Of a stretch of DNA of 64,000 bases, positions 55,510 through 64,000 are shown piece by piece. Origin of the DNA: JBBDMU01 sp040878115 (GTDB lineage Bacteria; Bacteroidota; Rhodothermia; Balneolales; Natronogracilivirgulaceae); assembly GCA_040878115.1 (NCBI GenBank), contig JBBDMV010000130.1:1-64000 (forward strand). The letters are read 5' to 3'. A program made the translations under genes and the position numbers. The notes beneath the pieces were generated by a model, which did not search any database, was not told the DNA's origin, and saw only the letters and a list, made by a program, of their open reading frames with translations. Numbering within the stretch: the stretch's first letter is position 1; each line of letters starts with the position of its first letter.

Positions 55510-57513
55510 ATGAATAAAGCTATAGAAACCAGTACGCTGTCCTATGGAGCATTTCCAACAACCCTATCCTGTTCTTTTCGTGTTTTCTGTCCGGCTTCGC
55601 CTAAAGTTATACTTGAACTATTTGATCATTTTGAAGACCGGTCAGGGCGAAGGTTCACCATGCAAAAGAATGATGATGGTGTTTGGGAACTTGATATCCC
55701 CGAAAACCTAATTGACAAATATTATGGTTACCGAATTACCCCACCCCAAAATTACCCGGGATTTTTAGCTACAAATGAACTCGTAGCCGACCCCTGGTCG
55801 AAGCACGTAACGACGGTAAATCATTACAGGCAATACGCAAAAACCAAGATCATTGGTGATGATCATTTTGATTGGGAAGATGACAAATTTGTTGCACCAC
55901 AGGATAGCAGGGACCTGGTGATTTATGAAACTCACCTGAAAGATATGACAGCCCACCCTTCTGCAGGAAGCAGCCGTCCGGGGACGTATCAGGGTTTTAT
56001 TGAAGATGATATCATTGGTGGTATTAATCATCTAAAAAGACTGGGGGTTAATGCGGTAGAATTTCTCCCCCTGCAAAAGTTCAGTGGGTTTGAACCTCCC
56101 TTCAAACAAAAAACGCCTGAAGGATTCTACAACACCTGGAACCCCTATAGCAGAAATCACTGGGGCTACATGACATCCTTCTTTTTTGCACCAGAAACCA
56201 TGTTTGCAAATGACGGGTCTGATCAACCGGGAGCGATGACGGGAAAATCTACTCACGCGATTACCGATCTAAAAAAGGTCGTAAAGGCATTGCACGAGGC
56301 GGGGATTACGGTGATAATGGATGTTGTGTATAATCACGTCTCCCATTATGATATCAATCCCTTCATGTACCTCGACAAGCCCTACTTTTTCAGGCATGAC
56401 GATCATCATAACATGCTTTCCGAGAGCGGTACGGGCAATGATCTAAAAACCGAAGCACCCATTGCAAGACAGGCGATCGTAGAATCAATCTGTTATTGGA
56501 TGGATGAATTCCACATTGATGGTTTCCGGTTCGACCTGGCTAACCTGATAGATAGAGACACAATTCAGTCTATCCGTAATGAAGCATCCAAAATCAATCC
56601 TGATGTTCTGCTTATCGCTGAACCCTGGGGTGGTGGCTATGATCCAACGGGCTTCTCTGCACTCGGGTGGTCTTCGTGGAATGATCAGATTAGAAACGGA
56701 GTAAAAGGTTCTGGGCCTGTAGATAATAAAGGATTTATTTTCGGGACCTGGCAGCATGAAACCAGCCGGGAAGCATTAGAAAATATTATTCGGGGAACTT
56801 TGGTCAACTCACCAAACGGGCGTTTCCATACCTCAAACCATAGCGTTAATTATCTTGAAGCTCACGATGGATATACTCTCGGAGATTTCATCAGAATAGG
56901 TCTTGATGCTTCTTTAAAAAGTAAAAGGATTCCTAATAAAGCCAAACTTACCCGATTGAACGACCACCAAACCCGAATTGCCAAATTAGGGGCCCTTTTT
57001 CTATTTGTCTCACAGGGTGTTACTATGGTCCATGCCGGTCAGGAATGGGCGCGGTCAAAGGCTATTGCCGAGTGTAATGTACATGATAAATTAATCGGTC
57101 ATCTTGATCATAATAGCTACGAGAAGGACAATGATACTAATTATCTCAATTTTGAAGAAATTGAGATCAATCACAGGCTTTTTGAGTACTACCGTGGGCT
57201 TATCGCCTTGAGAAGAAATTCGCCTGCCTTGCGCAAAGCATCTCAAGAGGATATTATATTTACCCCTTACGAAGATCCCTTACATCTGACCTTCAGCATC
57301 AACGGAGAATCATCAGGTGATCCTTATGACTACCTGGTCTCTGTAAACGGAAACCTGCACGGGGAACAAACGCTCGACCTTCAATCCAACTATTGGGAAA
57401 TGGTCGTTTCACCCAGAGTGGCTTCCCATAAGAAACTGGTGGAGATAACAGGGACCGTAAAAATACCACCCTCATCGGGAGTGATTTTCAGGAGAAGAGT
57501 GCGGGATGTTTGA
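55510..57513 (+). CDS. GH13 alpha-glucan debranching-type enzyme (GlgX/isoamylase-like)
   Basis: 667 aa. N-terminal CBM48-like domain (~10-100), then the GH13 barrel: IMDVVYNHV (His276), DGFRFDLAN with nucleophile Asp342, LLIAEPWGGGYD with acid Glu371, and the third Asp in EAHDGYTL. It has the NHWGYMTSFFFAPE loop rather than the YNWGYDP of type I pullulanase, so glycogen debranching or maltooligosaccharide cleavage is likelier; no signal peptide is seen, so it acts in the cytoplasm. ATG start at 55510, 64 bp after metG. Confidence 0.85.
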   Translation: MNKAIETSTLSYGAFPTTLSCSFRVFCPASPKVILELFDHFEDRSGRRFTMQKNDDGVWELDIPENLIDKYYGYRITPPQNYPGFLATNELVADPWSKHVTTVNHYRQYAKTKIIGDDHFDWEDDKFVAPQDSRDLVIYETHLKDMTAHPSAGSSRPGTYQGFIEDDIIGGINHLKRLGVNAVEFLPLQKFSGFEPPFKQKTPEGFYNTWNPYSRNHWGYMTSFFFAPETMFANDGSDQPGAMTGKSTHAITDLKKVVKALHEAGITVIMDVVYNHVSHYDINPFMYLDKPYFFRHDDHHNMLSESGTGNDLKTEAPIARQAIVESICYWMDEFHIDGFRFDLANLIDRDTIQSIRNEASKINPDVLLIAEPWGGGYDPTGFSALGWSSWNDQIRNGVKGSGPVDNKGFIFGTWQHETSREALENIIRGTLVNSPNGRFHTSNHSVNYLEAHDGYTLGDFIRIGLDASLKSKRIPNKAKLTRLNDHQTRIAKLGALFLFVSQGVTMVHAGQEWARSKAIAECNVHDKLIGHLDHNSYEKDNDTNYLNFEEIEINHRLFEYYRGLIALRRNSPALRKASQEDIIFTPYEDPLHLTFSINGESSGDPYDYLVSVNGNLHGEQTLDLQSNYWEMVVSPRVASHKKLVEITGTVKIPPSSGVIFRRRVRDV

Positions 57514-57571
57514 AACGTTACGAAGGGAAGTCAAAGTGCTGGTATGGTTTCAAACTGACGTTTTTCCCGCT

Positions 57572-57595
57572 GTGGCAAGCGTCCACACTTGCCAC
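57572..57595. repeat. Perfect 8-bp-arm palindrome
   Basis: GTGGCAAG (57572-57579) and CTTGCCAC (57588-57595) around CGTCCACA, a REP-like hairpin in the gap after the debranching enzyme. Much of 57514-57759 is repeat-like; no gene was found. Confidence 0.45.
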
Positions 57596-57700
57596 TTTGC
57601 ACCCGGTAACCGGAAATATGCAAAGGCATTATTGACTATTAACTAGCGTAAAGGAGCCTGCTTGCTTCTTGTGCCGTCCTTGTTGCTGAAAACGCCCCGG

Positions 57701-57740
57701 GCGTTGTTCCCCCGTGAAGCGTGGACGCTTCACGAAGCTT
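57701..57740. repeat. 40-bp hairpin repeat, copy B
   Basis: Stem CGTGAAGCG (57713-57721) and CGCTTCACG (57726-57734) with a 4-nt loop. ~31/40 identical to copy A at 39211-39250; a TGCTTCTTGTGCCGT stretch precedes both. It lies 20 bp from the second assembly gap. Confidence 0.55.
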
Positions 57741-57759
57741 CTATTTTCCGATCCGGCAA

Positions 57760-57859
57760 NNNNNNNNNNNNNNNNNNNNNNNNNNNNNNNNNNNNNNNNN
57801 NNNNNNNNNNNNNNNNNNNNNNNNNNNNNNNNNNNNNNNNNNNNNNNNNNNNNNNNNNN
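57760..57859. other. Assembly gap of 100 N
   Basis: Exactly 100 unknown bases. Unlike the first gap, the flanks share no visible overlap, so sequence may be missing. It interrupts the lipoprotein gene on minus. Confidence 0.95.
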
Positions 57860-58147
57860 AACCCATTCCCACTCTTTTATTTTTAAGAAAGGGTGTGGCT
57901 GACCAGACCATTCACTTTCGTATAGTTTGCCTTCAATTTTAATGCGCCCTTTATTTTCTTTCCATAGCTTGTCCAGAAGTTTTTCATCGCCTTCAAGAAA
58001 GATCCTTTCATCATCATCGGTCATTAAGGCCAGTTGAACAAAAGGTTCGGCCCCGAATAAAGACAGACTGCCTTCGTAGGTATCCTTGTCTCCGGAACAT
58101 GGCTTCAGCATGGTGATCAGTATAATAGTTATGGCAAGAAAGCGCAT
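57860..58147 (-). CDS. Small lipoprotein, C-terminal part lost in the gap
   Basis: 96 codons remain before the N-run. ATG start at 58147, short signal with lipobox LKPC (Cys17), then a beta-rich segment with SLFGAEPFVQLALMTDDDERIFLEGDEKLLDKLWKENKGRIKIEGKLY. It resembles small OB-fold-like or bacterial Ig-like lipoproteins but no family was recognised. The frame after the gap on the far side (57629-57759) is probably unrelated. Alone on minus between isoamylase and anmK. Confidence 0.6.
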
Positions 58148-58305
58148 TGATTTTCACGTTGGTTTTAAGCAGTGCCAAGTTTAAAATTACAACCTTTTGG
58201 TTTAGACTTCAAAACATGGAAATCTTATCATGGCAGAGTCATCTTTAACGCTATGGTTTTGCTCTGCAATACAAGTTCAGGCCTGTTTAAAAAAGATAAT
58301 ACTGT

Positions 58306-59469
58306 TTAAGGTAAAGAAATTTTCCCAACGGTTGGTAATTCACCGTCACCGGTAATCGCTTCGTTCGCCAACACAGCAAATAAAGCCGCTTCCTTGGCTC
58401 CCGAATCCAGGCCAAGTTCATTGGTAGTTTTAATGGGGATGCCTTTCATATTATCGGACATCCATTCCACCATGGTTGTATTTTCTGTTCCTCCACCGCT
58501 AACAAATACCTCGGTATGTTTCAAATCTTTAATTTCTTTCAATATAGCTTCAGCCAGGGTTTCCGATGTCAAGCGGGTAAGGGTAGCGATAATATCTTCT
58601 GGTTTCATGTCCATATTTCCAGTGCTTTTTAGAGCATCATGCAACAGACTTAAACTAAACATTTCCGGTCCGGTCGTTTTAGGGTACCTTTGGGAGAAGT
58701 ATGGATGATTCTTAAGCTGCCGAAGCACATCCTGCTGAACGGCCCCTCTTTTGGCTATCCGGCCGCCATCATCGTAGGCTGTTCCGTTGAACCAGTTTCT
58801 CATGGCCGCGTCAATCAAGGTGCTTGCGGGCCCGGTATCCATGCTTAGTGGAGGGTATTCAACCGAATTAGCAGACAAATATGTAAAATTGGCAATGCCG
58901 CCAAGATTAATAAGGATACGGTCTCTTTGCGGGTGTGAAAACAGCAGGTAATCTCCATAAGCTGCAAGAGGCGCGCCTTCCCCTCCCCTGGCTGTGTCCT
59001 TTTGACGAAAATCACTGACGGTTATTATGCCGGTCTTATACGCAATATGATCTCCATCACCGATTTGGAGCGTCGTGTTCGGTTTCCCCTGCTGTTTATG
59101 CTTTCTTTGGGGAGCGTGATAAATGGTATGACCATGACTGGCAATCAAATCAATATCACTAAGATCAAAATTCCATTCCAGGCAAGCTTTGGAAATCATA
59201 CTTGCATGAATGTGCGCCAGGTAAGTATGCCAGATACACAACTCTTCCGTATCGATTTGTTTGACCGATGTAATTTCAAGTAATTTGTTCCTGATTTCCT
59301 GAGGGTAGAAATCTGTCGTAAAATGGATCAGTTTGAACCTGGTCTCCTTGCCAGAGCCGGATATACGGCATAATGCCATATCCAATCCATCTATAGATGT
59401 TCCGGACATTAGCCCAAGGATTACTTTTTCCTTTTTAGAAGCTATTTGAATGAGTTTCGTTAGGTTCAT
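58306..59469 (-). CDS. anmK: Anhydro-N-acetylmuramic acid kinase
   Basis: 387 aa from ATG 59469 (a TTG at 59472 is also open). It phosphorylates anhydro-MurNAc, opening its anhydro ring, in peptidoglycan recycling. The ATP-binding MSGTSIDGLDMAL and the segments DTGPASTLIDAAM and SGGGTENTTMV are characteristic. Ends the BatA-HAD-anmK run; 72 bp after the HAD gene. Confidence 0.95.
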   Translation of the reverse strand: MNLTKLIQIASKKEKVILGLMSGTSIDGLDMALCRISGSGKETRFKLIHFTTDFYPQEIRNKLLEITSVKQIDTEELCIWHTYLAHIHASMISKACLEWNFDLSDIDLIASHGHTIYHAPQRKHKQQGKPNTTLQIGDGDHIAYKTGIITVSDFRQKDTARGGEGAPLAAYGDYLLFSHPQRDRILINLGGIANFTYLSANSVEYPPLSMDTGPASTLIDAAMRNWFNGTAYDDGGRIAKRGAVQQDVLRQLKNHPYFSQRYPKTTGPEMFSLSLLHDALKSTGNMDMKPEDIIATLTRLTSETLAEAILKEIKDLKHTEVFVSGGGTENTTMVEWMSDNMKGIPIKTTNELGLDSGAKEAALFAVLANEAITGDGELPTVGKISLP

Positions 59470-59541
59470 CAAAAAATAAATACTAGTGAGGATATCAATG
59501 AAACTCCCAGCTCTTCTATAATTTACCTTAAAAATAAAATG

Positions 59542-60315
59542 TTAATCTACGGTCGTTTCCTTAAGCTTTTTTTTATTCTTTTTTACCAGCATTTCATAAC
59601 CTTCAAGCACGGCCTTTGTAGCGCTGCCTTTCAGGCAGATTACGTCTTTAAGTTCTTTGACTTCTTCTGTTGCATTGGCCGGAGCAAAAGCAGTGCCGGA
59701 TATTTCCAAGGCCGCAACATCACCCGACGAATCCCCTATATAGGCCATGCTCTGCAGCGGAATACCGGTATAATCGGCTAGTTGAAGCAAGCCGGAACCC
59801 TTGTTGCTGGCTTCCAGAATAATATTAACGGATACGTCTGTCCGGTGCACTACATAATTGGTGTACTTTTTTTCAATTTGTGGTTTTACTAATTTATAAA
59901 TCTCAAGGACCTGATCCGGGTCCATACTGATCAGGCCGACATCCATATGCTTCCCGACTTCTAATATCGACCCTTTGAAATTCGGGATGATTTCTCGTTC
60001 CACCCACTCTTTTATTTCACCCATCTGGTCGAGAATATCGTTATCCAGGTGCTTTGACCACTCAATATGATATTTCTTTGGGTCAAATAATCCGCCGCCG
60101 CTTTCAAAGATGATGGGCTTTCGGATATCCAGCCATTGGGCTACGGCCTCGGCATAGGGTAATGGCCGGCCGGTGCAAATGCTAAGCTCGGGAACTTGTT
60201 CATCTTCTCTGCTTCGAGCCTGAAGATCACGTATTTTTTTAATTACATCCCATTCGGGAGTAACAAAGGGGAAAGTAATGCATCCATCAATATCAAGGAC
60301 AAAAAGTTTTACCAT
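59542..60315 (-). CDS. HAD-family hydrolase (Cof-like phosphatase)
   Basis: 257 aa. Motif I is DIDGC near the N-terminus (nucleophile Asp8), and motif IV is GDSSGDVAAL near 200. Between them a C2-type cap (ICTGRPLPYAEAVAQWLDIRKPIIFESGGG ...) is present, as in sugar-phosphate or phosphoglycolate phosphatases. Substrate unknown: probably a phosphorylated sugar or related metabolite. 15 bp after the BatA-like gene, co-transcribed. Confidence 0.82.
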   Translation of the reverse strand: MVKLFVLDIDGCITFPFVTPEWDVIKKIRDLQARSREDEQVPELSICTGRPLPYAEAVAQWLDIRKPIIFESGGGLFDPKKYHIEWSKHLDNDILDQMGEIKEWVEREIIPNFKGSILEVGKHMDVGLISMDPDQVLEIYKLVKPQIEKKYTNYVVHRTDVSVNIILEASNKGSGLLQLADYTGIPLQSMAYIGDSSGDVAALEISGTAFAPANATEEVKELKDVICLKGSATKAVLEGYEMLVKKNKKKLKETTVD

Positions 60316-60330
60316 AGAACTATATTAAAA

Positions 60331-61350
60331 TTATTTAGGTGCTTTATATTTTGGGATGGTTAACGATATGATCAGGCACAGTAAACCGAGAAAAGCCAGA
60401 TATTGGTATTGGTTTTTGTAATCCGCTAGCTCTTCGATAGCAAATTCACCTCGTTCAAGTTGAGTAAGTTTATTAATAAAGTTATCAACTCCTTGTGCAG
60501 ACCGGGCTATTTCATAGTAGGAACCCCCACCGTTTTCGGCCATCTCACGAAGGGCATTGGGCTCCAATCTGGTTGTAACCACCTTCCCGCTACGATCACG
60601 ATGCAGGTCCTGCAACTCGCCGGTTTGTTCGTCATAGGCAGGAATATTTCCACCTTCTTCCGTTCCAATGCCCACCGTATAAATAAGAACATCGCTATCC
60701 ACAAGCTGGTCATATGCCTCAGAGTAATTCCGCCCATGGTCCTCACCATCGGATACCATAAGCAGAACCTTCGCTGAGTTGGATGTCCTTTCATTTATAC
60801 TGGAAAATGATTGGTGTGCAAGTGATAAGGGTGAAGAAAAATCGGTTGATGTTGTAGGCATTGAACCCGTGTCGGCAATATCCAGAAAAGTTCGGAAAGC
60901 TGAGTAATCAAGAGTGAGCGGACTTTGAAGATGAGCTTCACCGGTAAAAACAATCAAGCCGACCCGGTCGCCTTCAAGGTGATCAACAATGCGTCCAATT
61001 TCAAACTTAGCTTTTTCAAGTCGGTTGGTCCGAACATCTTCAGCTTTCATACTTAAGGAAAGGTCAAGTGCAATAAGTAAATTAACACCCTCGCGCTTAA
61101 CCTCCCTGACTTCAGTTCCGATTTTCGGCCCGGCCAGGGCTAAGATTAACAGTACAAGCCCGGTATAAAGAAAGATCTGATAAACTTTATGCCCTGCTTC
61201 GTATTTGTTTCTCAGTAGGTCCTTGAAGAGCTCGTCTGAAAAATACCGCTCTCTTTTCCGTTTCGTGACCCGATAAAGATATCCGGACAAAACGATCAGC
61301 AACGGTACTAACCATAATAACCAAAGCCAGCCGGCTGATTCCCAAATCAT
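60331..61350 (-). CDS. BatA-like von Willebrand factor A membrane protein
   Basis: 339 aa. N-terminal transmembrane segments (~8-25 and ~57-75), then a VWA domain (~88-275) with a complete MIDAS DLSLS (Asp96, Ser98, Ser100), and a C-terminal helix (~315-335). The YFSDELFKDLLRNKY opening and topology match BatA/BatB aerotolerance proteins of Bacteroidota. No MoxR ATPase or BatC/BatD/BatE is next to it. First gene of the run with the HAD and anmK genes; ATG at 61350. Confidence 0.85.
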   Translation of the reverse strand: MIWESAGWLWLLWLVPLLIVLSGYLYRVTKRKRERYFSDELFKDLLRNKYEAGHKVYQIFLYTGLVLLILALAGPKIGTEVREVKREGVNLLIALDLSLSMKAEDVRTNRLEKAKFEIGRIVDHLEGDRVGLIVFTGEAHLQSPLTLDYSAFRTFLDIADTGSMPTTSTDFSSPLSLAHQSFSSINERTSNSAKVLLMVSDGEDHGRNYSEAYDQLVDSDVLIYTVGIGTEEGGNIPAYDEQTGELQDLHRDRSGKVVTTRLEPNALREMAENGGGSYYEIARSAQGVDNFINKLTQLERGEFAIEELADYKNQYQYLAFLGLLCLIISLTIPKYKAPK

Positions 61351-61628
61351 GTAATTCTGGTCCTTTTTGTTCGTATATACAAAGGTGATGAAACGCCGCC
61401 GTTTACCTGCATATTGTCACGGCTTCTTGACAAGCTCAATCCTAAAAGTAGGCACAAAACAGCACAAAATGAAGAACTATTGTTGGAAAGCAACCTCATC
61501 CGGCTTTTCACACTTTTGCCGTTATCTAAAAAAAGCAGATAATAAGAGTAGCCGTTTATTTTCTTCTATCTCTTTACAGCCTCTGTTTGTATCTTGGTCA
61601 TCAAATTAACCGATGTTTAGATTTATTC

Positions 61629-63074
61629 ATGGACCAACTTCAAATTTACAACACGCTCACGCGTGAAAAAGAAGAATTTAAACCCTTAAAAGAAGGCTTC
61701 GTTGGAATGTATGTCTGCGGCCCTACCGTATATGGTGATCCCCATCTGGGCCATGCAAAGAGTTACATCGCATTCGATATTGTAGTCCGTTATCTGAAGT
61801 ACCTTGGTTATAAAGTTCGTTATGTGCAAAATATAACCGATGTCGGCCACCTTACCGACGATGCTGATGAAGGCGAAGATAAAATGCTGAAGCAGTCTCG
61901 TCTTGAACGTAAAGAGCCCATGGAGATAGCCGAAAAGTACACCTACAACTACTTCCGTGACATGGATTTACTTGGCATACAAAGACCGGATATCTCACCC
62001 CGCGCATCCGGGCATATCCCTGAACAAATCAACATGGTCCAAAAGCTTATAGATAACGGTCATGCTTACGAAGTAGGCGGGAATGTGTATTTTGATGTTT
62101 CCTCCCTTCCCGATTACGGCAAGCTGAGTGGCAGGGAAATTGAAGCCTCCGAAAGCGGTACCCGGGTTGAATCAGCCGGCGACAAAAGAAACCCCGCTGA
62201 TTTTGCCTTATGGAAACGAGCTAACCCAAACCATCTCATGAAATGGAACTCGCCCTGGGGTGAAGGCTATCCGGGCTGGCATATTGAATGTTCTGCGATG
62301 TCCGTAAAATACCTCGGTGAAACCTTTGATATTCACGGCGGCGGGCTAGAGAACCAATTTCCACATCATGAATGTGAAATTGCCCAGTGTGAAGGAGCTG
62401 GTTACCATCCATTCGTACGGTACTGGATGCACAACAATATGGTAACCCTGAACGGGCAGAAAATGGGAAAATCACTTGGAAATGCCATCAATATTCAAGG
62501 CTTTTTAACCGGAGATCATCCCATGCTCAGCCGGCCGTGGAAGGCTGAAGTGATCCGCTTCTTTTTATTACAAAGTCACTACGGCAGCACAACCGATTTC
62601 TCCGAACCCGCTCTTGAAGGGGCAGAAGCAGGGCTTCATAGCTTCTTTGAAATAATAAAAACCATTCGTGATGCCGAACCCGGAACATCGGAGAAGTTCG
62701 ATCTCGATGCGTTCATAAAAGGCATTGAAGCCAGGATGAACGATGATTTCAACACGGCCAAAACGATCGGTTACATTTTTGAAACACTTAAGCCAGTGCG
62801 AAACAGCATTTCAAAAGGCGCGATCCCTGAAAATATTGATGAACTCATCCAATTTCTTAATACCTTTTGCAAAGGTGTACTGGAAATTTGGCCGGATGAA
62901 GAATCAGGAGTTGATAAGCAGCTGGTTAATGGCCTTGTTGAAACTTTACTCGAACTTCGTTCAGAAGCCAGGCAGAATAAAGACTTCCAAACCTCCGATA
63001 ACATACGAGACCGGCTGACAGAGCTTGGCATCACCATAGAAGACAAACCGGAAGGTACTACCTTTAACTTTTAA
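61629..63074 (+). CDS. cysS: Cysteinyl-tRNA synthetase
   Basis: 481 aa from ATG 61629 (DQLQIYNTLTREKEEF); the longer frame from 61587 lacks family sequence. HIGH box GDPHLGH, KMSKS box KMGKS, and the zinc ligands YVCGPTVYG, IECSAM, HHECEIAQCEG. It charges tRNA-Cys. Followed by lgt after 40 bp, same strand. Confidence 0.97.
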   Translation: MDQLQIYNTLTREKEEFKPLKEGFVGMYVCGPTVYGDPHLGHAKSYIAFDIVVRYLKYLGYKVRYVQNITDVGHLTDDADEGEDKMLKQSRLERKEPMEIAEKYTYNYFRDMDLLGIQRPDISPRASGHIPEQINMVQKLIDNGHAYEVGGNVYFDVSSLPDYGKLSGREIEASESGTRVESAGDKRNPADFALWKRANPNHLMKWNSPWGEGYPGWHIECSAMSVKYLGETFDIHGGGLENQFPHHECEIAQCEGAGYHPFVRYWMHNNMVTLNGQKMGKSLGNAINIQGFLTGDHPMLSRPWKAEVIRFFLLQSHYGSTTDFSEPALEGAEAGLHSFFEIIKTIRDAEPGTSEKFDLDAFIKGIEARMNDDFNTAKTIGYIFETLKPVRNSISKGAIPENIDELIQFLNTFCKGVLEIWPDEESGVDKQLVNGLVETLLELRSEARQNKDFQTSDNIRDRLTELGITIEDKPEGTTFNF

Positions 63075-63114
63075 TACTTGCTGATGTTTATAAATCATAA
63101 ATAATAAATACCCC

Positions 63115-64000
63115 ATGAATACAGATTATTTTAACTGGCGCGGTGATCCCATTCTAGCTGATTTAGGACACATCCCACTTCCATTTCCCCTTTATCTTTA
63201 CGGATTGATCCTGGGGGTGATTCTTTTCTTCGGTATTTCTTATTACTTAAGTGCCGAAGAAGAAGTCAAAGGCCGAAAAAAACGCAAAACCGATAAAGAG
63301 AAAAAAGAACTTAGCGGACTTCAGCTAACAGGCTTGTTTGTTGGATGCATGATTTTTGGACAGCTTGTTTTTATGGTTCTTCCATCTCCTGTAATAGAAC
63401 AAATCGGCCCTATTTTGTTGCGGTGGTATGGCCTCTTATTCGCTTCAGCATTTTTGGTGGGCTACTTGCTGATGCGCAAGGTATTCGAACAATCAGGCAA
63501 ACCTGTCATTCTTGTTGAAAGCCTGCTGACTTATATTTTGATAGCTACCGTTCTTGGCGCTCGTCTTGGCCATGTTATATTCTACGAACTTGATTATTAC
63601 CTGGCGAACCCAGGCCAGATCCTGGCTGTTTGGCGGGGCGGGCTGGCCAGTCACGGGGCTGCTATCGCGATCATACTGGGAATCTGGATGTTTGTGAGGA
63701 ATCATAAAGGGATCACATTTTACTGGCTAACAGACCGTATTGCACTTACCGCACTTATAGGGGCCGGTTTCATCAGGATTGGAAATTTCTTTAATTCTGA
63801 AATTTACGGTATCCCAACCGAAGTGCCTTGGGCCGTGATTTTCGCGCGAATTGATATGCTGCCTCGTCACCCAACCATGCTATATGAAGCCCTTCTTTGT
63901 TTCATGCTTTTTGCTGTATTATGGAGCATATATAAATCATACTACTACCGTCCACCTGAAGGACTTCTTACAGGCGTGTTCTTTATTATCCTCTTTATCG
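63115..64000 (+). CDS. lgt: Prolipoprotein diacylglyceryl transferase, C-terminus outside window
   Basis: 295 codons are in the window, open to its right edge. ATG 63115. Multi-pass membrane protein with an N-terminal extension (a ~40-residue basic stretch, KGRKKRKTDKEKKE, between the first two helices). Lgt signatures: WRGGLASHGAAIAI (the HG motif), RIGNFFNSEIYG, and PRHPTMLYEA. It transfers diacylglycerol to the lipobox Cys of prelipoproteins, including the several lipoproteins in this window. Confidence 0.94.
   Translation, partial: MNTDYFNWRGDPILADLGHIPLPFPLYLYGLILGVILFFGISYYLSAEEEVKGRKKRKTDKEKKELSGLQLTGLFVGCMIFGQLVFMVLPSPVIEQIGPILLRWYGLLFASAFLVGYLLMRKVFEQSGKPVILVESLLTYILIATVLGARLGHVIFYELDYYLANPGQILAVWRGGLASHGAAIAIILGIWMFVRNHKGITFYWLTDRIALTALIGAGFIRIGNFFNSEIYGIPTEVPWAVIFARIDMLPRHPTMLYEALLCFMLFAVLWSIYKSYYYRPPEGLLTGVFFIILFI

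Noticed and set aside
1..64000. tRNA, rRNA, CRISPR array or phage
   Set aside because: None recognised on reading; without tRNAscan or Infernal a missed small RNA cannot be excluded.

Overview
The window looks like a chromosomal segment of a member of the Bacteroidota/Balneolota side of the FCB group (a Balneolaceae-like organism is my best guess, not proven). The reasons are a SusC/SusD pair, a DUF5103 type IX secretion plug protein, a DUF5723 outer-membrane protein, a 29-residue basic bS22-like ribosomal protein, a TAnnTTTG-type promoter, few Shine-Dalgarno sequences, many TTG/GTG starts, and several hairpin repeat families of a kind common in these genomes. It is a draft assembly: two runs of exactly 100 N (39371-39470 and 57760-57859) mark scaffold joins. 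No rRNA, tRNA, CRISPR array, phage or complete insertion sequence was recognised.

Layout. 1-6522 (minus) is a small nutrient-uptake locus: susC, susD, a secreted esterase-like alpha/beta hydrolase and the start of a Tat-exported Gfo/Idh oxidoreductase. 6938-9513 (minus) holds a biotin carboxylase subunit and a phytoene/squalene synthase. 9700-11676 (plus) holds a LacI-type regulator and purC. 12257-17292 is a divergent pair of transporters, an APC permease and a CPA2 cation/proton antiporter, both ending in PTS EIIA-like regulatory domains. A free EIIA-Ntr protein (ptsN-like) follows at 20727, next to holB, dapF and the T9SS plug gene. folD, a propeller lipoprotein and ccmB lie between them on minus.

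24708-36397 (minus) is a compact run aroK-aroB-tamB-rnr-(metalloprotease/TolB-propeller/Omp85 fusion). rqcH and an unrecognised 215-aa gene diverge at 38.1 kb. 39288-40610 (minus) is HU-TPR-bS22, and the bS22-like gene is split by a false assembly gap. A DUF5723 outer-membrane protein, a fused isobutyryl-CoA mutase (IcmF type), an Ig-like lipoprotein and a greA-ugd-uxs-barrel operon fill 41-52.5 kb on minus. The rest has a TrmH-type methyltransferase, metG and a GH13 debranching-type enzyme (plus), a lipoprotein cut by the second gap, anmK, a HAD phosphatase and a BatA-like VWA protein (minus), then cysS and the start of lgt (plus).

Most genes are housekeeping: translation (metG, cysS, rnr, rqcH, greA, HU, bS22), cell envelope (tamB, Omp85-type proteins, dapF, anmK, lgt, ugd/uxs) and central metabolism (purC, folD, aroKB, biotin carboxylase, IcmF). 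The unusual content lies mainly between genes. There are two nested inverted REP-like elements, a ~295-bp MITE with 17/18 terminal inverted repeats, a tandem ~105-bp repeat, a 40-bp hairpin family present twice with a compensatory base-pair change, and an 11-bp-period tandem repeat with a perfect 13-bp inverted repeat upstream of susC. The most suggestive protein-level pattern is the clustering of three EIIA domains, two of them fused to transporters, which hints at a phosphotransfer-based control of ion and solute transport. I found no clear evidence of a completely new defence or mobile system.
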